DNA of 64,000 nucleotides from an uncultured Saprospiraceae bacterium (GCA_937926205.1 CALEYL010000059.1:124001-188000), one strand, 5' to 3'; shown: positions 19,501 to 25,868, numbered from the stretch's first letter. Notes: a model not told the origin generated them from the letters alone. Made by a program: numbers and translations.

Positions 19501-22054
19501 AGGCCGTGTCTATTGCAAGGGCAGGCCCTTTCAAATCCAGCAAATAAGAAATTCTGCTTGCCGCAATGCTCAGTGCAATCCCTGTAACAGCATGTGCTGA
19601 AGCGGTTTCATGAACCGAATGAGCGGCATATTCATTCGTGCTGATGCCAATATAGACGCCGGTTCTGGATTTTTTCAGCGATCCTGGTTTGATTCCGGCA
19701 TCCTGCAAAGCTTCCCAAGTGACTTCGAGCAGCAAGCGCTGCTGGGGATCCATATAGGTGGCTTCTCTGGGGGTGATTCCAAAAAAGGCAGGATCAAAAT
19801 AATCGGTCTGGCTCAGTATGCCGCCAAAGCTTGCTGCAGGATGTTCCTGTCTGATTTGCCCGGAGGCATAATTCCACCGTTCTTCAGGATACCTGCCGAT
19901 GGCACAACTGCCGGATTCCAGCAATTGCCAGAATTCGTCGAGGTCAGCTGCGCCCGGAAATCGGCACCCCATACCGATAATGGCAATCGGTTCTGTAGCT
20001 TCCTGCTTCCGGGTGTCTGTTTTTTTGTCAGAATCCGGCGTAAGTCCACCCAGTTCCTCTACCAGGGCACTAATGGTAGGGTAGTTGTAAAACAGGGTAG
20101 GGGAGATCGCCCGATTCAATCTGTCATTCAGCCGTTGAGCCAGTCGCGTTGCAAGGTTGGAGTCCATGCCGTAAAAACTGAGCGGTTCATCGGAGCTGAT
20201 TTCTGAAATATCCACGGCGCAGACTTCAGATACCTGTTGGAACAGCCATTTGCGCAGCAGGTCTTTTTCTGCCTGGGGGACGCCGGCTAATTTATCGTCG
20301 CTTTTCGGCTGGATGGCTTTTTCTTCCCATTCAAAAAACGGCGATAAAGCATGCTCAAGAAATCGGGATTTGCAGGCCAGGCGCTGGATTTTTCCACTTG
20401 TGGTTCTGGGCAACGCCAGCGGATTGAGCAGGCATATGGCGGAAACACGGACGCCAAATTCTTCCACCAGCCTTGACCTGATCTTTTTGATAATCTGGTC
20501 TGTCTGGAGGTCTTTGATAGAAGTTCTTTTTATTTCACAAACCAAAGCGACTTTCTCCTGATCATCTGATGTATAGGAAAAAGCGCAAACGCCATTTTCC
20601 TTGATGGCTTCATCACAAGACTCTGTAAGTAGTTCTAAATCAGTTGGATAATGGTTTTGCCCATTCAGGATAATCAATTCTTTGATCCTTCCCACCACAA
20701 ATAGCTGCTGCTCCTGAATGAATCCAAGATCGCCGGTTCTCAGGTATTTTTTTTCTGATCCTTTCAGTTTGGCATGGAAAACGGCCTTGGTTTCGGCTTC
20801 ATTTTTCCAGTAACCTTGGGCGATATTTTTGCCGGCCAGCCATATTTCGCCAACATCGCCTTCTTTGCATTGGATAAGCGAGTCAGGGTTGACAATGATG
20901 ACTTCTGTATGAGTATTGATAAAGCCGCAACCGACAACTTGTTTGTTGTTTTCGACGCCGTTGAGACCTTCCGATTTTTTCCCAAAATCGAATTCCAGAA
21001 TACCTGGCATTAAGCCTTTCGACAAAGCCGTTACCATTAGTGTCGCTTCTGCAAGGCCGTAACCCGGGCAGAAAGTTTTTTCGTCCCATCCATAAGCCTG
21101 GTAGGCCCGGGTAAATTTTTCGAGAGTAGAAGCACGGATGAATTCAGATCCGTTGATGGCGACTTTCCACGAAGAGAGATCAAGTCCTTCTTTTTGAGAT
21201 TCAGCAATAGATGCACAAAGCTCGTAACCAAAATTAGGGGCTACGGTGTGGGTTGCCTTGTAGTTTGAAATAGCCTTTAGCCATCGGATGGGGTTTTGCA
21301 TAAATGCCAAAGGCGACATGAGGTAACAGTGATAGCCATTAAATACGGGCTGCATCAATCCATATACCAGGCCCATGTCGTGAAAAAATGGAAGCCAGCT
21401 GACACAAATGCTGTCCTGCGTATGTTCGAAGGCGTCCTGAAAACTTGCCAGGTTGCTGACGATATTTTCATGGGTAATAATGGTGCCTTTCGGGTTTCCG
21501 GTAGAACCGGATGTGTACTGAAGATAGGCAATGTCATTACCCTCGGGATTGTAAAAATCCGGCGAAAGCACATTGTTATCATCCAGTTGATCCAGTGTTA
21601 GCCAGGGGCAATCACCCTGTTCCTGAGCAACCTCCCCTGTTGCACTGCGCTTGAGTAATTGTGGCGTACAGATGACAAGAGCGGGATCTGCACTATCAAT
21701 AATGGATTTGGTGCGGTTAAGGCGTTCTCTTTTTGTAGGTATGCTGCAGGGGACGGCGATGATTCCGCATTTCAAACAGGCATAAAAGGCAATGATAAAA
21801 TCTATGCTCTGGGGCAACAACAGCAGTACCCGGTCGCCTTTGGACGCAACCTTAAGTAAACCCGCAGCCATTTTCAGCGACTTGAGCTCCAGTTCTTCAA
21901 AGGATAGTGAGGATTCGGGAAGCTCACCGTTTTCCAGAAAGGTAAAAACCTTTTTTTGAGGCGTTTGGAGGCTTCTTTCCCGCAAAATATGCAATAGGGA
22001 AGGCATAGAAATGGTATCAGTTAAATTCAATTTGTTGTATATCAATGTTTTCAT
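7562..22054 (-). CDS. Hybrid PKS-NRPS: FAAL-ACP-KS-AT-ACP-aminotransferase-C-A*-T-C-A-T-C (MycA-like)
   Basis: 4830 residues. Order: fatty acyl-AMP ligase (about 1-580; A3 near 185; WLPFFHDMGL); ACP (Ser632); ketosynthase (about 688-1110; Cys852 in DTACSSS, His987, His1027); acyltransferase (Ser1298 in GHSIGEY; HAFH at 1397, the malonyl type); ACP (Ser1608); class III aminotransferase (about 1800-2200; PLP Lys2033 in YGKIIGGG); C (HHLVADGW at 2352); an adenylation-like domain lacking the A3 loop (about 2660-3150); T (Ser3211); C (HHIIADGW at 3399); intact A (about 3710-4205, pocket read as DVWSIALIYK); T (Ser4310); C (HHIICDEW at 4497). This is the MycA/ItuA plan with an AT in cis. A fatty acid is adenylated, extended once with malonate, and its beta-keto group transaminated to a beta-amine because no KR or DH is present. 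The start overlaps the upstream PPTase by 38 nt, suggesting translational coupling. Confidence 0.97.
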   Translation of the reverse strand: MKTLIYNKLNLTDTISMPSLLHILRERSLQTPQKKVFTFLENGELPESSLSFEELELKSLKMAAGLLKVASKGDRVLLLLPQSIDFIIAFYACLKCGIIAVPCSIPTKRERLNRTKSIIDSADPALVICTPQLLKRSATGEVAQEQGDCPWLTLDQLDDNNVLSPDFYNPEGNDIAYLQYTSGSTGNPKGTIITHENIVSNLASFQDAFEHTQDSICVSWLPFFHDMGLVYGLMQPVFNGYHCYLMSPLAFMQNPIRWLKAISNYKATHTVAPNFGYELCASIAESQKEGLDLSSWKVAINGSEFIRASTLEKFTRAYQAYGWDEKTFCPGYGLAEATLMVTALSKGLMPGILEFDFGKKSEGLNGVENNKQVVGCGFINTHTEVIIVNPDSLIQCKEGDVGEIWLAGKNIAQGYWKNEAETKAVFHAKLKGSEKKYLRTGDLGFIQEQQLFVVGRIKELIILNGQNHYPTDLELLTESCDEAIKENGVCAFSYTSDDQEKVALVCEIKRTSIKDLQTDQIIKKIRSRLVEEFGVRVSAICLLNPLALPRTTSGKIQRLACKSRFLEHALSPFFEWEEKAIQPKSDDKLAGVPQAEKDLLRKWLFQQVSEVCAVDISEISSDEPLSFYGMDSNLATRLAQRLNDRLNRAISPTLFYNYPTISALVEELGGLTPDSDKKTDTRKQEATEPIAIIGMGCRFPGAADLDEFWQLLESGSCAIGRYPEERWNYASGQIRQEHPAASFGGILSQTDYFDPAFFGITPREATYMDPQQRLLLEVTWEALQDAGIKPGSLKKSRTGVYIGISTNEYAAHSVHETASAHAVTGIALSIAASRISYLLDLKGPALAIDTACSSSLVAIHRAVRDLQQGETDMAIIGGVNLLLNPVVSVIFDKAGMLSPEGRCKTFDSKADGYVRSEGCGVLILKRKTEAATDQNRVWAYVRGAATNQDGKSNGITAPNGRSQVAVIQAALEAAHINENGLAFFEAHGTGTPLGDPIEVNALKEVLKNRDSENTPCWLSSVKANIGHLEAAAGVAGVIKSVLCLSRKSIPPQVNFTHLNPEIRLGEGAPLKIPVTLNRLETDKPLYAGVSSFGFGGTNAHVILESAPAIPIEKASDKREELVLLSARTKTALGILVGRYLEHMNRFESTGLRALSYSSIADRELSKHTLGIVARNFTDLEKALRAFPEGLSEEFTFWVQPENAVQQKVAWVFTGQGSQYPGMGKELYLSEPVFKAAMDDCARILQGQSFDLQEILFGETSEIIHETKWAQPAIFCVEYGLGKLLLHWGLRPDVLIGHSIGEYAAACLSGILSLEDALKMICLRAKLMQEMPSGGMIVVFANESRLASIMPTLSSSVSIAAYNTMDSIVVSGESDALQSVCQYCEENQIPFKPLKVSHAFHSPMTAAILQDFKNGISEVTFGIAKIPVISTVSGLPADEEMRTIAYWTAQINKPVQFRESIRYAASEHPVFIEIGPKCQLQGILRDNAEIKTVLATLTGRGHDRSDLLLLLGRLHAHKTDVKWESVLGKRLPAWRVTLPLQPYEKERYWVTEPKQPESFSPVPMPVVSTSAAALAFSVDELAQLVAQVLQIPAERLDHRVPLTSLGADSIMLLELIKKIKNKFQIELNIRQLFGDLSSLEALAKYIEAQAPALTPDVTSQSANMNPAASAMAQHVTSNAAVAVHTGQQDATLTSLFQKQLDLLQSTLQQQFDLLSANGRVSRADAPQVAAVPTSRQLDPRLSVTNIKLSEEKALTPRQQAYFDNLLYKYTQKTGSSKKHAARAKAHHADWLYSIDFRLATKNFLYPIVSEDAYGSKILDIDGNEYIDLAIAYGVNFFGNNPDFIKKALSDQLEKGHEIATQSRLAAEVAEKICQLTGQERLTFVNSGTEAVMVAIRIARTVSRKNKIVIFNGYYHGTFDGNLAQTDPDSEGTIPSSTGIPQSMIQDVILLHYGQKDAIEKIRQLAPDLAAVLIEPVQSRKPEAFDPVFLNDLRKVTADHNVALIFDEIITGFRVHAGGIRAVTGIQADLTTYGKIIGGGMPIGIIAGNARYMDAIDGGPWQHDDDSYPRTVKTFFGGTFCKHPLALAAAKAAADKLLAEGPALHESVNALAARIQEELNAFFGKLGVPIQIVRYASLFRFVSGGAYNMLFRPIEMDLFFYALMLKGIFTWERRICFLSTAHTEADAVTIIERVKETVYEMLEGGFFPEANHTLLAKEPESKKWPLTAIQKQLYLLSTINEGASLACNLRMTLHCNGNVAPELMKKAVEKLVERHESLRIIYSRDGARQEILPTIHAPFSFEICRGDATEQGKMLQAMMDQEANTPFDLHQGPLFRVRLLKFSENTAFLSLTAHHLVADGWSMGVIAKDLGSIYSALLHPELNKALPQPYPFSAYLQRVNAADHLEKVERQKQYWISKLDGASPSKMPFIANKSRNLDYSGNRIRQRLPKNLLIALRNTSHEHGSTLFMTLYAAFSVLLHRLTGNREILVGVPAAGRSFETDQFMTGSCADTIAIAHPINSGHTFREYLDTVKTVMAEAYDHQDCSFSFVKDELRLKGDHHLRTVFNLDTQVQLPEFEGISVDLAFSSIGYTQFDFLFDLSVLGSEIQVECDYNRTLFKETDIRHFIALFENTLKVISGKSDIRIDEIPLMDDAEREKMLFAFNQTQVSINLEQLLPERFEKITLQKPENLALAYKGQNMAFAELDKKANQLAHFLLECDAFRPGAPVAVLEENTLAQFVALLAVLKAGGVYLPIDPTYHTDEIFRMLEIADVHCLLLNSRFEEKIPASASLLFRLDQQLDKLQTSNLKPAIAISPQQQAGIYFSGGNMKAVQISHAGLLNAVLDQIDRTRMDEEDTSLQLLSISDGNALINSFSTLLSGACLHLMPVRNALDKNYLLAYIDQHQIKVLPCTPSFLHQVMESPLASIRKIIVSGEALPLRDARDFASRPGKVLYNKYGSPETAFTASLQEITEADLEEGQVLVGKPGANKQIYILNDRNDLQVPGIPGELAVSGLGVARNYLNDGDKASTKIIPHPFIPGESLFLTGDMARQLSDGRLVYTGKRSDLITVDGQVVNLFEISESLRQHPGVAQASVIYDDQQGVTAFVRSTRLKQGNGQEKLSAEMLKSFLRTKVPGYMIPKEIVLLETFPLTPQFKLDQNRLRSELDKVLPKTQETTITANHTEATLQRIWQEVLETEHIALDDNYFEIGGQSLKGMQVGFRIKDVFGVQVSLKEFIEYPTIRTMAAWLDQRKSTPSNESTTPSVPGQYYPVSLTQKRLWTLIQIEGAHPVYNLFGAFSVEGVLDKAAFKYAVETLVQRHEILRTTFTLQDDELVQQIHPFDSGKTAFTHHKIHGEFIESQILKILQKEELRQFDVEQGPLFKVGLIETPGSKYVIYINLHHIIADGWSLEIIKRELNQFYQAHAKGEEIGLPGLSLQYKDFAQKQLDQYRSGALNIHREYWLNHFRELPPRLNLPIDAPARPTSKSYHGAREIRQLAPDVVAGIYSQVKSKQLTPFMVLISGVCALLHRYTNSRKMVLGTSVLGRNEQVLENQIGFYINLLALGIEVDANQGFRELLHATRTTLLDALSHEAYPFDMLADDLEIERDLSFAPLFDVYVSINDKRESNFKLGELDLKPFSTGISSSKYDLAFNFNENEGGIELEIEYDTKLFTQRKIQAVLEHFERLLGCCLADNEAPIRKHYYLSASETTLLLDEFHGAIKDVPEGLSIPALFEKTALENPGHLALVDGTVQLTYKQFDRLTNQFARYLIEEKGVMAGDRIVIMAAPGHQMVLGLYAILKAGAVYVPVDPAYPADRISSIYEACTPCFILTDDTAYESLSGFPCVFIPGIQDWSIPGHYSNQKPDVKISGEDLAYIIYTSGSTGTPKGVMIRHKSVHNTIQWMWEALNFDTNDIVLQKTSFTFDVSVWEFFMTLCYGARLVCCPKELYYDMEALHHYIREQEITSMSFVPSALVVYQDYLSRLKGKPDLPLKRIIAAGEALKPQTVKTHYQQFSIPLHNLYGPTEATIYVSFYETSASDEIVPIGRPIYNTSLLVLDDYHQLCPVGIPGEIAIGGMGLASGYYQNQTLTDKAFIDHPYRKGEKLYLTGDIGKMLPDGNLAYLGRKDHQIKLRGFRIELGEIETVLSQHEQVKEAVVILKEGAAPFLAAYVIPKQGVKSAELKQYLGGKLPSYMVPAAFVFMDQFPINSNGKIDRKALMNASSSAISSEDLPASRQPGPAASNGKSVNGDGKKTNVLALPASELEVQMLRVWEKVLKPRLEDISNLLTADKTENEAFQIGVTDNFFRIGGDSYLAVKLSALIKKELNLKIEVRNIFDFPNIRALCDYAGENHFEYASIPAQDLQPFYPASRGQRRFFLMQEMSTDKARYNLYASLWLEGPLVVDDLQQALDRLVERHESLRTSFLEIDGDVKQLIHGIGNLASAFDYEDVSMHTTPEKEALHRVQRNGLFPFDLSSAPLLHLRVIKVADEKHVLIVNIHHIICDEWSLEVLVGELKHYYQAIREGKPASLKPLPIQYKDYVSWQEKTLESELKKLRTYWLGQFSEGVPQMNLPHDFPRPANRSSEGREHKFSISAPDLEAITRIIDRENATFNVFFTAAVCFFLHKITEQEDIVIGTPVSGRIHPDTENQIGLYINTLVLGVTVNPEASFSDLLQAVKQQSLQAQEHQLYPFDELVNDLLESREEGRNPLFDVWMVYHNAAVSERGFDRLSPEVRMVPIEDHVVLSRYDLKFDFFKTTDSLDVVFESSNDLFSVESSNRLFQGFQECLQYFTDHFDRSPNSYQTELLSAHTDLSEAVTMRGIKKIERRTRKV

Positions 22055-22661
22055 CAGCTAGTTGCCAATCTGTAGCAAGGTGGGCCGTATAGGGGCCGCC
22101 AATCGGGACAGGCCTTAAAAACCATTTTTGCTTTTCGAGGTACCCGGTATTCTCAATGATTCTGATTTCCCTGGCGGGTATATAAAGGCCTCTGCCATCG
22201 GCTTTCATCAGGGATTCTTTTTGTGTCCACCAATGAAAAAGTCGTTTTGAAGGATCGTCTGATTGGCGGATATCTGCCATTTCCTCAGAGGTAAAAAAAT
22301 CCTGAAATTCATCCGGATTTACTTTTTTAATTTCCTCAACATCAATACCGACCCTGCCTTTATTACTCATCACCAACATGACACAAGAACCTGAGTGAGA
22401 GATGTTAAAGTCAATTTCCCTGCTCAAAAACGGGCGTTTGTATTCGCTGTAACAGAGCTGCCCAAGTACTTCTTTGCTTATTCCAAAGCTTTTTGCTGTC
22501 TGTTCAATCAATAGCTTACCAACCAAATTCAGTTGACGGTCTTTCTGAAAGCGAAAAGACTTTATCTGCCCCTGAATTGTTGGAGGTAGTTTGGAAATAT
22601 GCTTGTTGACCAAGGCATCTGAGTCCGGATTCCGTAATATGGAATACCTTATCTGAATCAT
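22017..22661 (-). CDS. 4'-phosphopantetheinyl transferase, Sfp type
   Basis: 214 residues. It carries the Sfp-superfamily signatures: NISHSG near 88-93, VGIDVEEI near 108-115 (Mg-binding Asp and Glu) and WTQKESLMKADGRG near 146-159 (the KE..KA motif). The enzyme transfers phosphopantetheine from CoA to the conserved serine of carrier domains. It would activate the four carriers of the overlapping megasynthase and the one in the second NRPS. Its 3' end overlaps the megasynthase start by 38 nt, which places it at the head of the biosynthetic operon. Dedicated PPTases are common in NRPS/PKS clusters; it may also serve other synthases in the cell. Confidence 0.93.
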   Translation of the reverse strand: MIQIRYSILRNPDSDALVNKHISKLPPTIQGQIKSFRFQKDRQLNLVGKLLIEQTAKSFGISKEVLGQLCYSEYKRPFLSREIDFNISHSGSCVMLVMSNKGRVGIDVEEIKKVNPDEFQDFFTSEEMADIRQSDDPSKRLFHWWTQKESLMKADGRGLYIPAREIRIIENTGYLEKQKWFLRPVPIGGPYTAHLATDWQLADENIDIQQIEFN

Positions 22662-22798
22662 GAGATTAGAGAGCGGTTTATAGAATTAGAAAAACGAATA
22701 ATTGTTTTACTAAACGCTATAATATTGCTAAAAAATTGATCAGTAATGAATTAAGCAGGAATTGCTTATTGGAAAGCTTAAGTACTTAACAAAGGTGG

Positions 22799-23314
22799 TC
22801 AGGTAACCGAATACTGAGAAGTTTCTTCAAAATAATATACAGGAATACTAATGGAAAGCATTTGATTAAGGCCCTCAATATCAATTAAAAAGCGGCTTTT
22901 CCCCTGTTCTTTAATCAGGGTGCCTTCAAGACCAACCAGTGGCCCTTCTTTTATTTTTACGCGTTGCCCTCTGCAGTAGGCCCCCCGTTCGACATTGATG
23001 TCTTTTCCATCTTTGACAATTTTTTTAATTAATTCAATTTCTTTTTCTTTTATGGTAGCATATTTCCTTTCAAATGATAGAAATCGCGCTATACCATCTA
23101 TTCCCATTAGTCTGGGAATTTGTTCTTCTGTCGTTTTAACAAATACATAACTTGAGAAAAGTGGAACTTCGACTGTTTTAATCCTGTCACTCCATTTTTT
23201 TTTCACCGTTTGAAGCGGGAGATAGGATTCAATACCGGAATTCAGAACACGGGTGTGAACTTTTTTCTCAGTATTGGAATGTGTGTAAGCAACATACCAT
23301 TGTAATTGATTCAT
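22799..23314 (-). CDS. Specialised NusG paralogue (UpxY/LoaP/RfaH-like antiterminator)
   Basis: 171 residues from the ATG at 23314, chosen because the NusG N-terminal domain begins at once (LQWYVAYTHSNTEKKV). The frame is open upstream to 23413, but the extra 33 residues do not look like the family. An NGN domain (about 1-105) is followed by a KOW domain (about 118-165; RVKIKEGPLVGLEGTLI). UpxY proteins in Bacteroides and LoaP in Bacillus are operon-specific elongation factors that let RNA polymerase read through terminators in long surface-polysaccharide or polyketide operons. Placed first in a biosynthetic operon of over 22 kb, this protein is a strong candidate for cis-acting processive antitermination. 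The gap to the PPTase is 137 nt. Confidence 0.9.
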   Translation of the reverse strand: MNQLQWYVAYTHSNTEKKVHTRVLNSGIESYLPLQTVKKKWSDRIKTVEVPLFSSYVFVKTTEEQIPRLMGIDGIARFLSFERKYATIKEKEIELIKKIVKDGKDINVERGAYCRGQRVKIKEGPLVGLEGTLIKEQGKSRFLIDIEGLNQMLSISIPVYYFEETSQYSVT

Positions 23315-23906
23315 AGGAGGTGTACTTGTGGTGTAAAAAGCGTGAATTCGATTTTCAGGGCATGAAAAATCCCCTTCATTCATGTGAAAATGAATGAATA
23401 AATAATTATGCAATTAATTACTGCCTAATTATTAATTCAGTTTTGAACATCATGTAATCCTTGCATAAAAGTGTGTGGAATAATAATATATGCAAAGCTT
23501 CGCCTCTTCAGTCACAGTTGGTTGTATGACTGAATAAAACAGGCTTACAACTGCTGACAGACAGCAGTTGTGCATTCATGATGTGTGTTGTGTAGTGTTT
23601 GCGTTGAAAATGTCTCAAAGGATATTTAAGAACAGACCCTCTGATTTTATCTACGCCATTAGGCGTAAATGACAATAATTAAAGACTATGAAAGTCTTAA
23701 GCCAGATCTTTGAAAGCCTGGAGAAAGTAATTACGCCAGTATTTACCGGGGCAATATACTTCAGGGCTTACTTTAAAGTTTGGTGCAATGTTTTGATTTG
23801 GATGACTAAAAAAAGTGAAAACTTGCTGATGATTAACAAGTTATTTGTTGATGTTGCCAATGCATGAAGCATAATTAAAATCAACTATATTCACTTTTTG
23901 CATATA
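23315..23906 (-). promoter_or_regulatory. Long structured 5' leader of the lipopeptide operon
   Basis: About 590 nt without a supported gene lie between the predicted promoter and the NusG-like start codon. Read on the minus strand this would be an untranslated leader. It contains small perfect hairpins at 23681-23698 (6-bp stem, aagact/agtctt), 23652-23667 (6-bp stem tacgcc/ggcgta, loop atta) and 23547-23571 (10-bp stem). Leaders of UpxY- and LoaP-controlled operons are known to carry the RNA signal that recruits the factor, so this is the natural place to look for it. The function is inferred from position and structure only. Confidence 0.55.
23547..23571 (-). promoter_or_regulatory. Leader hairpin, 10-bp perfect stem
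   Basis: The arms acaactgctg (23547-23556) and cagcagttgt (23562-23571) pair perfectly around a 5-nt loop. On the minus strand the stem is followed 8 nt later by a short T-rich stretch (tgttttatt), so it could act as a weak attenuator or as a docking hairpin for the NusG-like protein. Six bases of its 23547-23556 side (tacaac, 23546-23551) could instead pair with gttgta at 23521-23526, giving an alternative fold. Confidence 0.5.
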
Positions 23907-23913
23907 GACAGAG

Positions 23914-23944
23914 CAAACTTAGTCAATCATTCGATATGAACAAA
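23914..23944 (-). promoter_or_regulatory. Bacteroidota-type promoter for the lipopeptide operon
   Basis: Read on the minus strand, TTTG at 23944-23941 is followed after exactly 19 nt by TAAGTTTG at 23921-23914. This matches the Bacteroidota sigma-ABfr consensus (TTTG, 19-21 nt, TAnnTTTG). Transcription would begin near 23905. It is the only convincing match noticed upstream of the NusG-like gene. Confidence 0.65.
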
Positions 23945-24434
23945 AAAAATGTTTGTTTTTTTCTTAAAAAATTGAATTTTCATAAAAATACCTGAAGAGG
24001 AGTCCTGATATTAGGAGTTGTTTTTATTTTATGAATTTAACACAATGTTTACATGATTTTACATGCATTTTACCCTGTTTAGTTATGCAAACGGAAGTTT
24101 GTAAAGCATAAAATAACCCGCAATAAACTGCGTCGAATTTTATAAAGGTAAGTGTTACTAAAATAACTTTCAATTTAGAGGAATTTTCCTTTGATGACCT
24201 GAAAACAGGCGCAAGGGCTTATGGAGAATCTGCATCTGACATGCAGGAGCGCCACTTAATCATATTTATTAGAGCGCATCCCTGTAGCCAACCAGATTAC
24301 TGCCGGCCAAAAAGTTTTTATAATTTTTTGGATATGTGCGGGCGAGCTGATAGCTTTACTTCTGATCCTGTTTATGATTGTCTTTCTCAACCATTGGCCG
24401 GGCTTTTTGTTGCTTAGGCGTTATCCATTTCAAC
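23945..24434. other. Intergenic region with no supported gene
   Basis: This AT-rich spacer separates the lipopeptide operon from the divergent DUF1304 gene. A frame at about 24256-24420 on the plus strand would encode one hydrophobic segment but has no start codon and no recognisable family, so it is at most a gene remnant. No tRNA, terminator or repeat was recognised. Confidence 0.4.
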
Positions 24435-24797
24435 ATGAAACTGATTGCCGAAATTTTAACCGGATTTGTCGCGCTTGAACATTTGTACATCCTCTGGCTG
24501 GAAATGTTTGCCTGGACGACCCGGGGGCCAAAAGTTTTCCGCTCTTTTCCGAAAGACTTGTTCGAAAAGACCAAAGCTTTGGCGGCCAATCAGGGTTTGT
24601 ACAATGGATTCCTTGCAGCCGGGCTCATCTGGACTTTTTTCATTTCAGATCCGGTATGGAGCAATCAAGTCGCTTATTTCTTTTTGGGATGCGTCATCGT
24701 TGCCGGAGTTTATGGCGCGCTGACTGCCCAGAAGGCCATTTTTTATGTTCAGGCTGTACCAGCCATTATCGCGCTGGTTTTCAGGATGCTTATATAA
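24435..24797 (+). CDS. DUF1304 family membrane protein
   Basis: 120 residues from the ATG at 24435, which begins the family-like sequence MKLIAEILTGFVALEHLYILWLEM. An upstream in-frame start at 24378 would add 19 residues that do not fit. About four hydrophobic segments are visible (near 1-20, 50-70, 75-95 and 100-119). The conserved LEMFAW and NQGLYNGFLAAGL stretches are typical of DUF1304, a family of small integral membrane proteins of unknown function. The gene precedes the OsmC gene by 34 nt in the same direction, so the two may be co-expressed. The family call is fairly sure; no function can be given. Confidence 0.85.
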   Translation: MKLIAEILTGFVALEHLYILWLEMFAWTTRGPKVFRSFPKDLFEKTKALAANQGLYNGFLAAGLIWTFFISDPVWSNQVAYFFLGCVIVAGVYGALTAQKAIFYVQAVPAIIALVFRMLI

Positions 24798-24831
24798 CAA
24801 CAATCCAATAAAATTTAAAATCAACGTCAAT

Positions 24832-25248
24832 ATGAAATTTTCAAGAACAGCAAGCGCCAACTGGAAGGGTAGCGGAAAAGATGGAAGCGGTACGGTCAGT
24901 ACCCAGAGTACGGTACTCGACAACGCGCAGTATTCTTACAAAACCCGCTTTGAAGACGGCATCGGTACCAATCCGGAAGAGCTGGTTGGCGCGGCCCATG
25001 CCGGATGCTACAGCATGAAGTTGAGTTTCATCATCGGAGGCATGGGATTTGTTCCCGGTAATATTGATACGGCTGCCAAAGTCACCTTTGAAGACGGCAA
25101 AATCTCCAACATTCACTTAGATGTAAAAGCTTCTGTGGACGGAATGACCGACGAACAGTTTCAGGCTGCCGCACTTGACGCCAAAGCAAACTGCCCGATT
25201 TCGATGTCTCTGAACACGGAGATTACGATGACGGCAGCATTGGTTTAG
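24832..25248 (+). CDS. OsmC family peroxiredoxin-like protein
   Basis: 138 residues from the ATG at 24832; the longer open frame from 24745 overlaps the previous gene and lacks family similarity. OsmC/Ohr proteins reduce organic hydroperoxides with two cysteines. Here Cys59 lies in GAAHAGCYSMKLSF and Cys121 in KANCPISMSL, the spacing and context expected of the OsmC branch. The length is typical of the family. It is a cytoplasmic antioxidant enzyme lying just downstream of the DUF1304 gene and convergent with the DUF2911 lipoprotein gene 17 nt away. Confidence 0.92.
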   Translation: MKFSRTASANWKGSGKDGSGTVSTQSTVLDNAQYSYKTRFEDGIGTNPEELVGAAHAGCYSMKLSFIIGGMGFVPGNIDTAAKVTFEDGKISNIHLDVKASVDGMTDEQFQAAALDAKANCPISMSLNTEITMTAALV

Positions 25249-25265
25249 GAGCCCAGACTACCGGA

Positions 25266-25835
25266 TTAGGCGTTTAGTATCTCAAAAGAAATTCGGACAA
25301 GATCCCATGCTACGGATACTGTCGCTTTTTTGCTATCGGTAGCAGTGACTGTATAAATCAATACTTCAGCAGGCGTTTCCAGTGTTTCAGGCACGACCTC
25401 CAGGCGGAGGATGTCTTCTGATTGCTGGTAATCATCAGCAAGATGCATATCCCATTGCTTGTTGAGGATGATAACCCACTTTTCCTTGCCGGGAATTGTG
25501 AAGAACCCGTATTTGCCCGCGGGTACTTGTTTGCCACCAATGACCACATCTTTGTCGAAAGAAATGCTGGTAGCCTTATGGGCGCCGGTAACCCAGATTT
25601 CATCGTAGGCGACCAGTCCTCCAAAAATTTGCCTTCCCCGAACACTCGGCGCGCTGTAATCAATGTGAATATGGTTACCACCCACCATTGCCATGGCCGA
25701 GGTCTTCGGACTTTTGGGCTTTTGGGCTTCCGGAGCCAATTCCGTTGTGTTGTGTTGATGGCTGTCTTGTTCCTTATCTTTGGTTGAACAAGCCAAAAGC
25801 AGCGTAGAAATCAGGACAATTGTGAAGTTTCTCAT
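25266..25835 (-). CDS. DUF2911 domain lipoprotein
   Basis: 189 residues. The N-terminus has a short signal peptide ending in a lipobox (LLLAC, Cys16), followed by a charged linker rich in Gln, His and Lys. The rest matches DUF2911: SAPSVRGRQIFGGLVAYDEIWVTG, then KQVPAGKYGFFTIPG and EKWVIILNKQW. The family is widespread in Bacteroidota as surface or periplasmic lipoproteins with no known function. It is convergent with the OsmC gene and lies 33 nt downstream of the thiolase gene on the same strand. Confidence 0.88.
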   Translation of the reverse strand: MRNFTIVLISTLLLACSTKDKEQDSHQHNTTELAPEAQKPKSPKTSAMAMVGGNHIHIDYSAPSVRGRQIFGGLVAYDEIWVTGAHKATSISFDKDVVIGGKQVPAGKYGFFTIPGKEKWVIILNKQWDMHLADDYQQSEDILRLEVVPETLETPAEVLIYTVTATDSKKATVSVAWDLVRISFEILNA

Positions 25836-25868
25836 GTCTTAAAGTGATTTTGCGTTTTTGAATTTGAA

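Noticed and set aside
23945..24434. Membrane-protein fragment upstream of the DUF1304 gene
   Set aside because: The frame lacks a start codon, is preceded closely by a stop and contains a single hydrophobic stretch.
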